From positions 46,201-110,200 of the forward strand of contig JAFMCL010000002.1 of the NCBI GenBank assembly GCA_017857815.1: a stretch of DNA of 64,000 nucleotides. Direction: 5' to 3'. The position numbers and the translations under genes are program-made. Source of the DNA: Flavobacteriaceae bacterium. GTDB lineage: Bacteria > Bacteroidota > Bacteroidia > Flavobacteriales > Flavobacteriaceae. The notes beneath the pieces were generated by a model. It did no database searches, was not told the DNA's origin, and was given only the letters and a program-made list of their open reading frames with translations. Positions 37,567-46,825 of the stretch are shown piece by piece. Numbering within the stretch: the first letter of the stretch is position 1; every line of letters starts with the position of its first letter.

Positions 37567-37815
37567 ATGAAAATCCCTCAACATATTCCCTTGATAATCG
37601 TTCTGTTTATCATTGCTGTCTCTGGTTGCAATAAACAGAATGACAAAAGCAATTGCACCCTGAAACCTGATCCAGGAAATTGCAAAGCCTCCTTTCCAAA
37701 ATATTATTATGATCAAGAGGATAATATGTGTAAAGAATTTATTTGGGGTGGGTGTGGAGGAACCGTACCCTTTGATTCTTTGAAAGAATGTGAAGCCTGT
37801 GAGAAAAGCAATTAA
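37567..37815 (+). CDS. Kunitz/BPTI-domain lipoprotein, predicted serine-protease inhibitor
   Basis: 82 residues from the ATG at 37567. A lipoprotein signal ends at Cys21 (AVSGCNK). One Kunitz domain fills 30-78 with six cysteines at 30, 39, 55, 63, 75 and 78. The first three spacings (8, 15 and 7 residues) are identical to bovine BPTI; the last two are one residue shorter. The reactive loop reads GNCKA, like BPTI GPCKA, so P1 would be Lys40, suited to trypsin-like proteases. YYYDQ, FIWGGCGG and the final Cys pair fit the fold. Kunitz domains are mainly animal proteins. Confidence 0.82.
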   Translation: MKIPQHIPLIIVLFIIAVSGCNKQNDKSNCTLKPDPGNCKASFPKYYYDQEDNMCKEFIWGGCGGTVPFDSLKECEACEKSN

Positions 37816-37912
37816 ACCTTATTATAAAAAAATGAATTTGAATTTTTTTAATTCAAAAAAAAGTCTGAAACTTTAAATAAAATTAACCCCCCTTAATCTT
37901 AAAATTTTAAAA

Positions 37913-38728
37913 ATGAACTTAGCCGAAATCACAAATCAATTAATGACAATTGCCGTTGAATATGGACCAAAACTAATTGGTGCCATTGTAGTATGGATCA
38001 TTGGAAATTGGATTATTAAAATAATTTTAAAAGGAATTGATAAAATCCTTAGCAACCAAAAAATAGATGACTCATTAAAGCCATTCTTAAAAGGAATTTT
38101 TAGCGCCCTATTGAAAGTGATGCTGGTAGTAAGTGTGTTGAGTATGATTGGGATTGAAATGACCTCATTCATTGCAATATTGGGAGCAATGGGATTGGCA
38201 GTTGGTATGGCACTTTCTGGCACCCTTCAGAATTTTGCTGGTAGTGTGATCTTGCTGATTTTTAAACCATTCAAAGTAGGAGACTACATTGAAGCACAAG
38301 GTTATACTGGAACGGTGAGCGAAATTCAAATTTTCAATACGATTCTTAAAACACCCGACAATAAAACCATCATTATCCCAAATGGAGGGCTGGCCTCGGC
38401 TTCAATGACCAACTATTCCACAGAACCCATTCGAAGGGTAGACTGGACCATTGGGATTGCCTATGGAGATGACTCCAACAAAGCACAAGAGGTGATAAAA
38501 AAATTATGCGAAGAGGATTCAAGAATCTTAAAAGATCCCGCAGTTTATGTTGCTGTTGCGGAACTCGCAGACAGCTCGGTAAATTTCACTGCAAGGGCTT
38601 GGGTAAAAGCGGAAGATTATTGGAATGTTTTTTTCGACATGAACAAAAGGGTCTACGATGTCTTCGGCAGCGAAGACCTGAACATTCCTTTTCCGCAAAT
38701 GGATGTTCACCTCCACAAAAGTGAATAA
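37913..38728 (+). CDS. Small-conductance mechanosensitive channel (MscS family)
   Basis: 271 residues. Three N-terminal membrane helices include the pore-lining TM3 with its Gly/Ala pattern (FIAILGAMGLAVGMALSGTLQNFAGSVIL, about 84-112). Then follow the beta domain with FKVGDYIEAQGYTGTVSEIQIFNTIL and IIIPNGGL, and a C-terminal alpha/beta domain. It matches the short MscS type in length. It releases solutes on hypo-osmotic shock at the inner membrane. Confidence 0.92.
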   Translation: MNLAEITNQLMTIAVEYGPKLIGAIVVWIIGNWIIKIILKGIDKILSNQKIDDSLKPFLKGIFSALLKVMLVVSVLSMIGIEMTSFIAILGAMGLAVGMALSGTLQNFAGSVILLIFKPFKVGDYIEAQGYTGTVSEIQIFNTILKTPDNKTIIIPNGGLASASMTNYSTEPIRRVDWTIGIAYGDDSNKAQEVIKKLCEEDSRILKDPAVYVAVAELADSSVNFTARAWVKAEDYWNVFFDMNKRVYDVFGSEDLNIPFPQMDVHLHKSE

Positions 38729-38737
38729 AAAATTGAG

Positions 38738-39559
38738 TTAGAGTGCTTTTTTAACAAGGTTCCAATCTATATTAATAAGCTGAGGTTTAAAACCCTCTTG
38801 TGTTTTATATTCTAAAGAGCTTTTAATCCTAGATTTATTGTGGGGATGCGTCATCAAAAGTTCCATTTTTTCGTTATAATCTAAATTCTCACGGTTTAGT
38901 TTCCTAAAAAAAGATGCGATGGCAGTTGGAGAAATTTGAGCCTCTTCAAGTAACTTTAGAGCAAATTGATCTGCTTCTTTTTCCTGCGAACGATCAAAAT
39001 TTGAGGACAAAACGGTTTCCCATAACTCGCCTAATAAGAGGGTGTCTCCCCCTAGTAATGAAAAAATAATCTTTATTCCAAATTCCTTTACCAGTTTAGA
39101 AACCGTATGTCTTTTTTCAATATGCCCCATTTCATGGGCTAGAACAGCGGCCAACTGCTCTGCGGAGTCACAAAATTCTAGCAACCCTTTAAACACATAA
39201 ATTCTGCCTCCGGGAATCGTAAAGGCATTGGTTTGAGGACTGTCTAAAACCAGAATTTCATAATCGTATTCCGAAAGCTCAATTTGTTTTTGCAAATGAG
39301 AACTCACCGCCCAAACAACAGAATCTATGAATTTATTTTGAATGACTTTCTGTTTGTTGTTCTCAATGAGGTGTTCCGCAATCAAGTCGCCTAATTGTAT
39401 TTCCTGTTCATATGAAATTAACTGTGATTCAATATCCGAATAAAACCAACTCGTTTTTCTTTCTTCAGATAGAAGTTGGATTCCGAAATAGAAAAGCACG
39501 AAAATCCCCCCAAAAAAAATAATTGATTTAAGCAGGTCCATGAATATCTTCTTATTCAT
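38738..39559 (-). CDS. M48-family metallopeptidase, membrane-anchored
   Basis: 273 residues. One N-terminal membrane helix (about 10-30) is followed by a periplasmic peptidase domain with HEMGH at 142-146, the preceding IPGGRIYVFKGLLEF segment and the third ligand in SQEKEADQFALKLL. It overlaps the upstream membrane-protein gene by four bases (ATGA type), so the three genes 38738-40673 look like one operon. Substrate unknown. Confidence 0.88.
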   Translation of the reverse strand: MNKKIFMDLLKSIIFFGGIFVLFYFGIQLLSEERKTSWFYSDIESQLISYEQEIQLGDLIAEHLIENNKQKVIQNKFIDSVVWAVSSHLQKQIELSEYDYEILVLDSPQTNAFTIPGGRIYVFKGLLEFCDSAEQLAAVLAHEMGHIEKRHTVSKLVKEFGIKIIFSLLGGDTLLLGELWETVLSSNFDRSQEKEADQFALKLLEEAQISPTAIASFFRKLNRENLDYNEKMELLMTHPHNKSRIKSSLEYKTQEGFKPQLINIDWNLVKKAL

Positions 39560-40080
39560 TGAAAAGGAGGGGTATTTAGTTTTTCTGTTTTTATATTTTG
39601 ATTTTCCTCATTTTCATAAATCAATCTATTGGAGGCTGAATATGCCCTGTGATACGAATAGCCGCCAAAGAAAACGAAATACATAAAGATTCCTTTTCGT
39701 GCTCTCATAGCGGCTATTATACTGAAAATGAAATAGATTAAGTTTGCTAAAATTGCGAATCCCAAATAGGAATAAAACCAGTCATTCTTTTCTAAATTAT
39801 CAAAGAAAAATATTTGTAGCGTCCAATACAACAGTCCCCAGTTGACAATCGTTGTTGGCAATTGAGAAAGTAGCGACTGTAGGCAATGAAAATGAATAAA
39901 CCTTCCTTTTTTTCGGTTGACGTAATAATAAACAGTCGCTGCAATTAAATTAATAATCGGCAAGGGGAGGCTGGTCGCTAATGCGGCAAACATCATTAAA
40001 TAAGCGCCCATGGCGTCTTCTTTTTCCCGCTCGGACAACTCATGGGGTTGCGGAAGCTTCACATACTTTTCGGAAGACAT
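39556..40080 (-). CDS. DUF4870-like membrane protein
   Basis: 174 residues with about three or four membrane helices. Features such as HFHCLQSLLSQLPTTIVNWGLLYW and the small helical bundle resemble the DUF4870/Tic20-like group, but the match is by eye. Translationally coupled to the M48 gene downstream and two bases after the stop of the DUF4389 gene. Function unknown. Confidence 0.6.
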   Translation of the reverse strand: MSSEKYVKLPQPHELSEREKEDAMGAYLMMFAALATSLPLPIINLIAATVYYYVNRKKGRFIHFHCLQSLLSQLPTTIVNWGLLYWTLQIFFFDNLEKNDWFYSYLGFAILANLIYFIFSIIAAMRARKGIFMYFVFFGGYSYHRAYSASNRLIYENEENQNIKTEKLNTPPFQ

Positions 40081-40082
40081 AA

Positions 40083-40673
40083 TTAGGCGTCTTCTTTACT
40101 AGAAAAAGGAGGATAAACATCTGTCATATTTCCCATATAAAGACTCACTCTGTAGTTCCAGCGAAGCGTCCCAACCAAAAAGGCATGAGCACTTTCGGGA
40201 AATTTAGCCGTAAATAAAACGGAAAACCAAGCGTATATTTGAAGTATCAATCCCCAAAGGGTTCTAAAATAAAGGATAAATCCATGTGGGAGGATTACAT
40301 AAAAAATTCCGAAAAACAATCTCAATAAAGTGGTTCCTCTGCTTATTTTTTCAGGGTATTCAACCTCTAAGGAAGTGTATTCATCGGTTCCATTTAATCC
40401 GAAAGAAGGATAACCGTCGGAAAGATTTTGCAAACGAGCGCTTAGTCTCAATTGCCATTTCAATAACTGAACCTGATATTCAAACATACTTTGTGGATAT
40501 CGTCCGGTAAACAAAATAGTAATTAAGGCAATAAAAGATAGAATACTCCCCCAAAGACCCATAAAAATGAGAAGAAAAAGGTGGGGTAATATGATGTAAA
40601 AAATTCCGAAAATACTTCTTAGCAAAAGTTCAGAGCGCGAATAATGGTCTTGATAGACTACAGTTAATTTCAT
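40083..40673 (-). CDS. DUF4389-like protein with two repeated domains
   Basis: 196 residues with two homologous halves of ~95 residues, each opening with a stretch like RSELLLRSIFGIFYIILPHLF and RGTTLLRLFFGIFYVILPHGF. Both have two membrane helices and an ending like FTGRYPQSMFEYQVQLLKWQLRLSARLQNL / FTAKFPESAHAFLVGTLRWNYRVSLYMGNM. This is the DUF4389 pattern. First gene of the leftward three-gene set. A decayed relative of its N-terminal half lies at 52872-53141, beyond the PUL. Confidence 0.75.
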   Translation of the reverse strand: MKLTVVYQDHYSRSELLLRSIFGIFYIILPHLFLLIFMGLWGSILSFIALITILFTGRYPQSMFEYQVQLLKWQLRLSARLQNLSDGYPSFGLNGTDEYTSLEVEYPEKISRGTTLLRLFFGIFYVILPHGFILYFRTLWGLILQIYAWFSVLFTAKFPESAHAFLVGTLRWNYRVSLYMGNMTDVYPPFSSKEDA

Positions 40674-40876
40674 AATTAGGTAAGATTTAGGATGTTACAA
40701 TCCCAAATATATAAAAAAATAAACAAATAAGAATGTTCGGTGTTTTTTCTCCTATCATTCAAGTACCAATGTAGTTTTTGAGCTGGTGTATGATAACAAC
40801 CACTCCAAGCCAAAAGGATTTAAGCAATTGGTGCTAAAAACATTTGTGAAAAAATTTGTGGTCAATGAAAAATCCT
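40617..40876. repeat. Direct repeat, copy 1 (left edge of the PUL island)
   Basis: About 260 bases nearly identical to 53085-53343 in the same orientation. It covers the first codons and upstream region of the DUF4389 gene and then ~125 bases that match copy 2 base for base (40750-40876). The match stops sharply at 40876, inside the GH3 reading frame. Weaker similarity continues leftward through the DUF4389 gene. Confidence 0.9.
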
Positions 40877-41852
40877 CTCCAACCATATCCATATCGCATC
40901 CTGCTTTTAATGCAAGTTTAGATACTGTTTGAAGATCTCCTAGACCGTGATCAATCATTTCATTGATGCCAGTATAATCACTTACCACAAAGCCTTTAAA
41001 GTTCCATTGATTTCTCAAGACCTCTGTTAAAAGCCAATTACTTCCCGTTGCAGGAATCCCATCAACTTCATTAAATGAAGCCATTACCGTGCCAACTTCA
41101 GCATCAATTGCAGCCTTATAGGGAGGGAAATATTCATTATACATTCTGACTTTACTCATATCAACAGTATTGTAGTCCCTCCCTGCTTCAGAAGCTCCAT
41201 AGAGTGCGAAGGACTTTACGCAGGCGAGAACTGTATTTTCATCACTTAACCGTTCCCCCTGATATCCTTCTACCATCGCTTTTGCAACTTTACTCCCCAG
41301 ATAAGGGTCTTCGCCAGAACCCTCAGCAATTCGTCCCCATCGCGGATCTCTTGAAATGTCCACCAAGGGGGAAAACACCCAATTTATACCGCCTGAAGTG
41401 GCTTCTTTGGCAGCCATTTTTGCTGTTTTTTTAATTAAATTCATGTCCCAAGAACTCGATAACCCCAAAGGAATGGGAAATATAGTTCTATAGCCGTGTA
41501 TAACATCCATGCCAAAGAGTAGTGGAATTTTCAATCGACTTTCTTCAACAGCAATCCGTTGAATATTCTTTATTTTCTCGACGGATCTAATGTTAAATAA
41601 TCCTCCAACTTTCCCGTCTTTTATTTTTTTAATAACGTCTGAACTCTTTTCTAAACCAGTTGAAATATCTCCTGCTGATGGAAGATTTAATTGCCCTATT
41701 TTTTCTTCTAAAGTCATCAAACCCAACAAAGAATCTATTCTTTGCTGGAGTTTAATGTCTTCCGTTTTTTTTAGAGCTTCCTTTTTTGAAAAATCACAGC
41801 TTATTATAAAAATAATTATAATAAAAAAGCCAAGTAATTTATAAACATTCAT
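40755..41852 (-). pseudogene. GH3-family beta-glucosidase, truncated after ~325 residues
   Basis: From the ATG at 41852 there is a lipoprotein signal (FIISCDFSKK) and then the GH3 N-terminal barrel: LLFGMDVIHGYRTIFPIPLGLSSSWD, SPLVDISRDPRWGR, ACVKSFALYGA, GTVMASFNEVDG, and the nucleophile Asp in GFVVSDYTGI. GH3 enzymes of the BglX type run ~750 residues. Here homology stops near residue 325 at base 40876, exactly where the direct repeat begins, and ~40 unrelated residues are read to a stop at 40755. The second domain, with the usual acid/base residue, is missing, so activity is unlikely. Confidence 0.85.
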
Positions 41853-41883
41853 CTGTTTACTATTTGGATTCAAAATAGGTTGT

Positions 41884-43920
41884 CTAATTCTCAAATCGAA
41901 TGTCATCTACATAATAAACATCTTCTGCAGTGCCATCCGTTTCGGCTCCATTAAAAAACAAAACTAACTTAGTGTTTGCTGTATCCGCTCCTGTAAAGTC
42001 AAATAAATATTCTTTCCATTCATTAACAACATCTATTTCAGCCCAAATTTCTGAAGGCGTGCCACCTGATTCAATTTTAGCAAGAATCCTAACTGCCCTA
42101 GTTGAATAAACTTTTAACTTAAGAATCGGAGTTGAAGAAAGATCAATTGCAGATCCGTATTCGGTGATTAAGTTATCCCATGCGTTTGTTCCATCATCAA
42201 CATAGCGCCCCACATTGGAACTTCTGTTTTGACAGCTGACCGCTGGGTTTTCTACAACTGTAGCGGCTTCATTACCGAAAACATAATTTTGTTGGCAATC
42301 AAAATCACTAATAATTGTAACTATTTGATTAACACCATCACATTCAGCTTCAATTGCACTACAATCTTTAGGTAAGATTTTAATATCATCCACAAAATAA
42401 ACATCTTCAGCAGTACCATTAGATTGACCGCCATTAAAGAAAAGTACAAGCTTAGTGTTTGTCGCATCAACACTCTCAAAGTCGAAGGTATATTCTTTCC
42501 ATTCATTAACAACATCAATGGAGCCCCATATTTCCTGAGCTGTTCCGCCTCCTTCAAATTTAACCAAAAGGGGGACTTCTTTTGTGGAATAGATTTTAAT
42601 AGAGACCTGGTTGTTAGTAGAAAGGTCTATTTTATCTCCAAAATCAATCAATAGATTGTCCCATGCATTTGTCCCATCGTCTGTATATTGACCTACAGAA
42701 CTAGTTGTGTTCAACCCTTCTTTATTTGGATTATCAATGGAAAAGGGGTTTTTAGGATCCGCATCTGGATTTCCCAAAGTATAATTCTGCTGACATTCAA
42801 AATCACTTATAATTGATGAATCTTCCGAAACAGTTAAGCAAGGATCAACCCATACGCTAAATCGAATATCGTCAATGTAATAAATGTCCTCTGATGTACC
42901 GTTGGATTGGCCTCCATTAAAGAAAAATACTAGTTTTGTATTGGTTATATCTACCGTTCTAAAATCAAAACGATATTCTTTCCACTCATTTGCAACATCA
43001 ATTGTACTCCATATTTCCTTAACACTTCCCCCTCCTTCAAATTTCACTAATAATGGTACTTCTTTCGTGGAATAGACTTTTAAAGAGACTTGATTGTGCG
43101 TTGAAAGGTCAACATTATCTCCAAATTCAATCAATAGATTGTCCCATGCATTAGTCCCATCATCTGTAAATTTTCCTACTGAATTACTAGTATTATCTCC
43201 TTCCTGATAAGGGTTTTCTATCAAAAGAGGGTTTTTGGGGTCAGCTTCTGGATTTCCCAAAGTGTAATTCTGTTGACATTCAAAATCACTTACTACGTTT
43301 AGGTCTTCTATGGCACTTGCGCAAGGATCATAAGGGTTAATCACTTCACTTTCAAAACGAATATCATCAACATAATAGACATCTTCTACTTTGCCATCAG
43401 ATTGTCCAGCATTGAAAAACAAAACTACTTTTGAATTTTCTTTACCTATAACAGACCTAAAGTCAAATGAATATTCTACCCATTTATTTACCGTTTCGAT
43501 ATTTACATCGACCTCTAAAGCCTGACTACCTCCCTCTAGTTTTGCTTTTAATAAAACTGCCTTAGAGGAGTATACTTTAACATATAGCTGACTCTTACTT
43601 GACAAATCAATCGGTGCATCATGAATTGATATCAAATTATCCCAAGGATTGGTTCCATCATCGATATACTTCCCAACTTTTTCTGAGGCATTAATTCCTG
43701 TTTTATTTGGGTTTTCAACTATTTCTATAGATTTTTTGTAGTCATAATTTAATTGACAATCAAAATCGCTCAAAACATTGAGAATGGGGGCTACCCCTGC
43801 GCATTGATCAATCGGATCAATTACTGGGTTTTCTGGATTGTCTTTTTGACAGGAAAAAGACAGCGCAAAAAATATCGATAAACTAAAAAAATAAACTTTT
43901 GATTTTAAGATTTTACACAT
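41884..43920 (-). CDS. PUL surface lipoprotein with four tandem glycan-binding-like repeats
   Basis: 678 residues. A lipobox ends at Cys24 (LSFSCQKDN). The rest is four ~155-residue repeats. Each starts with an ISDFDCQ/VSDFECQQNY motif and has VGKYTDDGTNAWDNL, a DLS-x-KVYST segment and NEWKEY-FDF, and ends in EDVYYVDDIRF. The last Y-DDI-F pattern is that of jelly-roll carbohydrate-binding modules. Following SusCD and the GH144 gene, it would act as the SusE/F-like glycan-capture protein at the cell surface. The ligand is not known. The GH3 remnant starts 31 bases downstream. Confidence 0.75.
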   Translation of the reverse strand: MCKILKSKVYFFSLSIFFALSFSCQKDNPENPVIDPIDQCAGVAPILNVLSDFDCQLNYDYKKSIEIVENPNKTGINASEKVGKYIDDGTNPWDNLISIHDAPIDLSSKSQLYVKVYSSKAVLLKAKLEGGSQALEVDVNIETVNKWVEYSFDFRSVIGKENSKVVLFFNAGQSDGKVEDVYYVDDIRFESEVINPYDPCASAIEDLNVVSDFECQQNYTLGNPEADPKNPLLIENPYQEGDNTSNSVGKFTDDGTNAWDNLLIEFGDNVDLSTHNQVSLKVYSTKEVPLLVKFEGGGSVKEIWSTIDVANEWKEYRFDFRTVDITNTKLVFFFNGGQSNGTSEDIYYIDDIRFSVWVDPCLTVSEDSSIISDFECQQNYTLGNPDADPKNPFSIDNPNKEGLNTTSSVGQYTDDGTNAWDNLLIDFGDKIDLSTNNQVSIKIYSTKEVPLLVKFEGGGTAQEIWGSIDVVNEWKEYTFDFESVDATNTKLVLFFNGGQSNGTAEDVYFVDDIKILPKDCSAIEAECDGVNQIVTIISDFDCQQNYVFGNEAATVVENPAVSCQNRSSNVGRYVDDGTNAWDNLITEYGSAIDLSSTPILKLKVYSTRAVRILAKIESGGTPSEIWAEIDVVNEWKEYLFDFTGADTANTKLVLFFNGAETDGTAEDVYYVDDIRFEN

Positions 43921-44015
43921 AATAATATATTTTAAGGTTCATAAATAAGATTGGGTACTTGTTTTTTTAATGACATTCATCACAAAAAGAAATGCTTGTT
44001 TACATATTTAATTAT

Positions 44016-45356
44016 TTAAAAATTAGGACCTATAAAGTCTAGTTTTTGGAGACCACTAATCACTTCTTCATTATTCATAAAATGATTCCAAAGAAGCTGT
44101 GATCTGTAATTTTCTACCATGATTATAATTGGACCTTGATCAATTGCTAGATATGCTTTTGAATACCAATTTTCTGTCTGATTAAACGCATCGTAAAACC
44201 CATAAGGACCCCAGGTTTTTTCTTTTAAATTTTCATAGAAATGTCTTAATACTTGAAATGAGAATTCTGGGGTATAGGGCATTGCTGAAATAGCAGCAGA
44301 AGGTGTGATCACGCCTAAATCATTATTAGGACTATGGGCAGAATATCCACGATGATTGTCACTTGCTGTCAAACCCCAAACAACAGCTGAATAATTCTGC
44401 CAACCTTTTGGATTTTCAATACAATATTGTCTATTGATTAAGGTGTGGTTAATATTCTGCTCTTCATAATTTGCATAAGTATCTGATAACCCTCTGGGAT
44501 TTAATCCTAAAAAGGAATAGTGAGAAAAAAATAAAGGACCACCTTTGTCTTCACCCAAGGGGAGGTTAATATCATAAAACCGTTTGTTGTTTCGAATTGC
44601 CCCATTCCTAGCCCATCCTGAATGATAGGTTGAAGCCTCAATTGGATAAGTAGGAGAACTGGAAGCCAAGACATAAACGATTAGAGATTCGTTGTATCCA
44701 CTAACGTTTAAGTTAATTTGAAAATTATAGTTAGGCGACCAATGCCAGGTTATAACATTTTTTCCGCTTTGAATATACCAATCCCACTCAACATCTTCCC
44801 ACAAAGTTTGGATTTCAAGCCTTAACTGATCTTCCTTTTCATTTTCTAAATTAAAAAAAGATTTAGCTGTTAGTAGTCCTTGGATCATAAAAGCAGTCTC
44901 TACAATGTCACCCCCATTATCTAAATTAGAGAAAGGTTGAACTTTACCGCTGTTAGCATTGTACCAATGGGGAAATGCTCCATGGAATCGATCACTGTTT
45001 AATAAAAAATTTGTAATTTTTAGGATTCTATCCGCTCCCTCTTCTCTAGAGATAAAGCCTCTTTTTATTCCAACAATTATTGCCATTACTCCAAAACCGC
45101 TTCCACCAGATGTAACGATGTTGTTGTCTCCGTTGGAGCGCTCCCTAATCATTCCTGAAGAAGGGTGCGCAAAATCCCAAAAGTATTTAAATGTATATAA
45201 TTGAAGGGTGTCCAAAAGCTGTTCGTTACTGAGCTTTTGCACAGAAGGAATTTCAGGATTTTTTTGAGTTACAGCTTTATTCTCCTTTTCACAGTTTGCA
45301 AGAAGAAAACCTGTGAAAGCGATTGATAAGATTATTTGAAATTTCTTTAATTGCAT
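44016..45356 (-). CDS. GH144-type (glucoamylase-family, PF10091) glycoside hydrolase lipoprotein
   Basis: 446 residues from the ATG at 45356, one base after the susD stop; the frame extends upstream inside susD but the signal peptide marks this start. Lipobox FLLANCEKE. Family motifs include YTFKYFWDFAHPSSGMIRERS, SGGSGFGVMAIIVGI, GGDIVETAFMIQGLL, LGLNPRG, WGLTASDN and YGFYDAFNQTENWYS...AIDQGPI. Characterised GH144 enzymes cleave beta-1,2-glucan. Paired with GH3 and SusCD this suggests a beta-glucan substrate, with beta-1,2-glucan the first guess. Confidence 0.8.
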   Translation of the reverse strand: MQLKKFQIILSIAFTGFLLANCEKENKAVTQKNPEIPSVQKLSNEQLLDTLQLYTFKYFWDFAHPSSGMIRERSNGDNNIVTSGGSGFGVMAIIVGIKRGFISREEGADRILKITNFLLNSDRFHGAFPHWYNANSGKVQPFSNLDNGGDIVETAFMIQGLLTAKSFFNLENEKEDQLRLEIQTLWEDVEWDWYIQSGKNVITWHWSPNYNFQINLNVSGYNESLIVYVLASSSPTYPIEASTYHSGWARNGAIRNNKRFYDINLPLGEDKGGPLFFSHYSFLGLNPRGLSDTYANYEEQNINHTLINRQYCIENPKGWQNYSAVVWGLTASDNHRGYSAHSPNNDLGVITPSAAISAMPYTPEFSFQVLRHFYENLKEKTWGPYGFYDAFNQTENWYSKAYLAIDQGPIIIMVENYRSQLLWNHFMNNEEVISGLQKLDFIGPNF

Positions 45357-45357
45357 C

Positions 45358-46815
45358 TTAATATCCTGGATTTTGTTCGAGTTTTCCATTACTGATGTCA
45401 ATTTGAGATTGAGGAATTGGAAACAATTCATTTTTTCCATCCACAAAATTCTTTCCATGAGCTCTCAATACACGCCCTGCTCTTTTTTGTCTGACTAAGT
45501 CAAAAAAGCGATCATGCTCCATTGCCAGTTCCAATCGTCTTTCTTTCCAAATAAGACTTCGTAAACTTGCCTGATCGGTTTCTATTATAGAATGGTTTTG
45601 ATCTCCAAAGGCTCTTGCTCTTACTTGATTTAGGGGAGACAAGGCATCCAATCCTAATTCATTTGCAGCCTCTGCGTTAATCAGTAATACTTCTGCATAC
45701 CTCAATATTCTTATGTTTTTGTTTCCTCTCTTATCATCTTGGTTTGCCGTTTCAAGGATTTTACTGACATAGGCTTTTTGATTGTAGCGTTCGTTTGAAG
45801 CAGCTGTACTAACTTCAAAACCATCAAAAAGAATTTCTCCTTTATAAATTATGGTTGCGTCTCTCCGACTATCACCGGCTTCATAAGCCTCGTGAAGATT
45901 TTGACTGGGAGAATTGAATCCCCAACCAAAACCACCTTCACCTCTAGCGCCTTGAACAACAGAATATTTATCAACTCCTTTATTAGGCAATTCGCCTCTA
46001 GCTTGTATTTCAAAAATTGATTCTTCATTATTTTCACCTATTTCTCTCCATATTTTTGAATAATCTGAAGTTAGGCTATATCCCATATTCATCACCTGAC
46101 TTGTCATGTCAAACGCCTTTTGCCATTCCTCTTGATAAAGGAAGACTTTTGCCAATAAAGAAATCGCTGCGCCTTTGGATACCCTTCCAAGATCGTTATC
46201 AGAATATTCAGACTTTAGAATAGTTTTTTCAACAGCATCCTCTAAATCTTCAACTATAAAAGCATAAACATTCTCTCTTGTCGCACGTGTATTGCCATTA
46301 TCAATATCTTCCTGATTTTGAATTTCAGGTAGGGATTTAATTAAGGGCACACCTCCAAAAGCTCTGACCAACCTGAAATAGAACAATGCTCTTAAAAATT
46401 TGACTTCCCCAATTAATCTGTTTTTTAATGTTTCTTCAATTGCTAAATCTGGCAGGTAATTTAATGCTTGGTTGGCACGAGCAATGCCTTGATAGTTTCC
46501 TTCCCAAATTTCATTACAAGAAAAACAGTCGGTTGAAAAATCAAAAGAATCGAGTAAATGCTTGTCAGCACCCGTATCACCTGCATCACTCCCTTTATCT
46601 GCATTATCTGAAGTAATTTCAGAAATTCCAATCCAAGAAAACGAACTGATGTTCCAGTCCAAAAGTTTACTGTAAACTGCATTTACTAATTGCGGGGCAG
46701 ATTCAGGACTTGAGAAGGCTTCTTTGGGAGTTGGGATTGAAGGTTCAACTTCCAAAAAATCGTTACAGGAAAAAAGTCCTAAAAAGATAATAAGTATAAA
46801 AGTATTTTTTTTCAC
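45358..46815 (-). CDS. susD: SusD/RagB-family outer-membrane glycan-binding lipoprotein
   Basis: 485 residues. A lipobox ends at Cys17 (LGLFSCNDFLEVEP). The TPR-like core is recognisable from GIARANQALNYLP, IGEVKFLRALFYFRLVRAFGGVPL and the C-terminal IRILRYAEVLLINAEAANEL-LNQVRARA, ending with WKERRLELAMEHDRFFDLVR. It caps the SusC barrel and delivers oligosaccharide. It begins 10 bases after the susC stop. The substrate cannot be read from sequence. Confidence 0.93.
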   Translation of the reverse strand: MKKNTFILIIFLGLFSCNDFLEVEPSIPTPKEAFSSPESAPQLVNAVYSKLLDWNISSFSWIGISEITSDNADKGSDAGDTGADKHLLDSFDFSTDCFSCNEIWEGNYQGIARANQALNYLPDLAIEETLKNRLIGEVKFLRALFYFRLVRAFGGVPLIKSLPEIQNQEDIDNGNTRATRENVYAFIVEDLEDAVEKTILKSEYSDNDLGRVSKGAAISLLAKVFLYQEEWQKAFDMTSQVMNMGYSLTSDYSKIWREIGENNEESIFEIQARGELPNKGVDKYSVVQGARGEGGFGWGFNSPSQNLHEAYEAGDSRRDATIIYKGEILFDGFEVSTAASNERYNQKAYVSKILETANQDDKRGNKNIRILRYAEVLLINAEAANELGLDALSPLNQVRARAFGDQNHSIIETDQASLRSLIWKERRLELAMEHDRFFDLVRQKRAGRVLRAHGKNFVDGKNELFPIPQSQIDISNGKLEQNPGY

Positions 46816-46825
46816 AATCTATATT

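Noticed and set aside
40755..40876. Novel 40-residue C-terminal domain on GH3
   Set aside because: It is read-through of the direct repeat on the opposite strand, also present away from GH3 at 53217-53343.
45359..45458. N-terminal extension of the GH144 gene inside susD
   Set aside because: The lipoprotein signal begins at the ATG 45356; upstream codons are only the shadow of susD.
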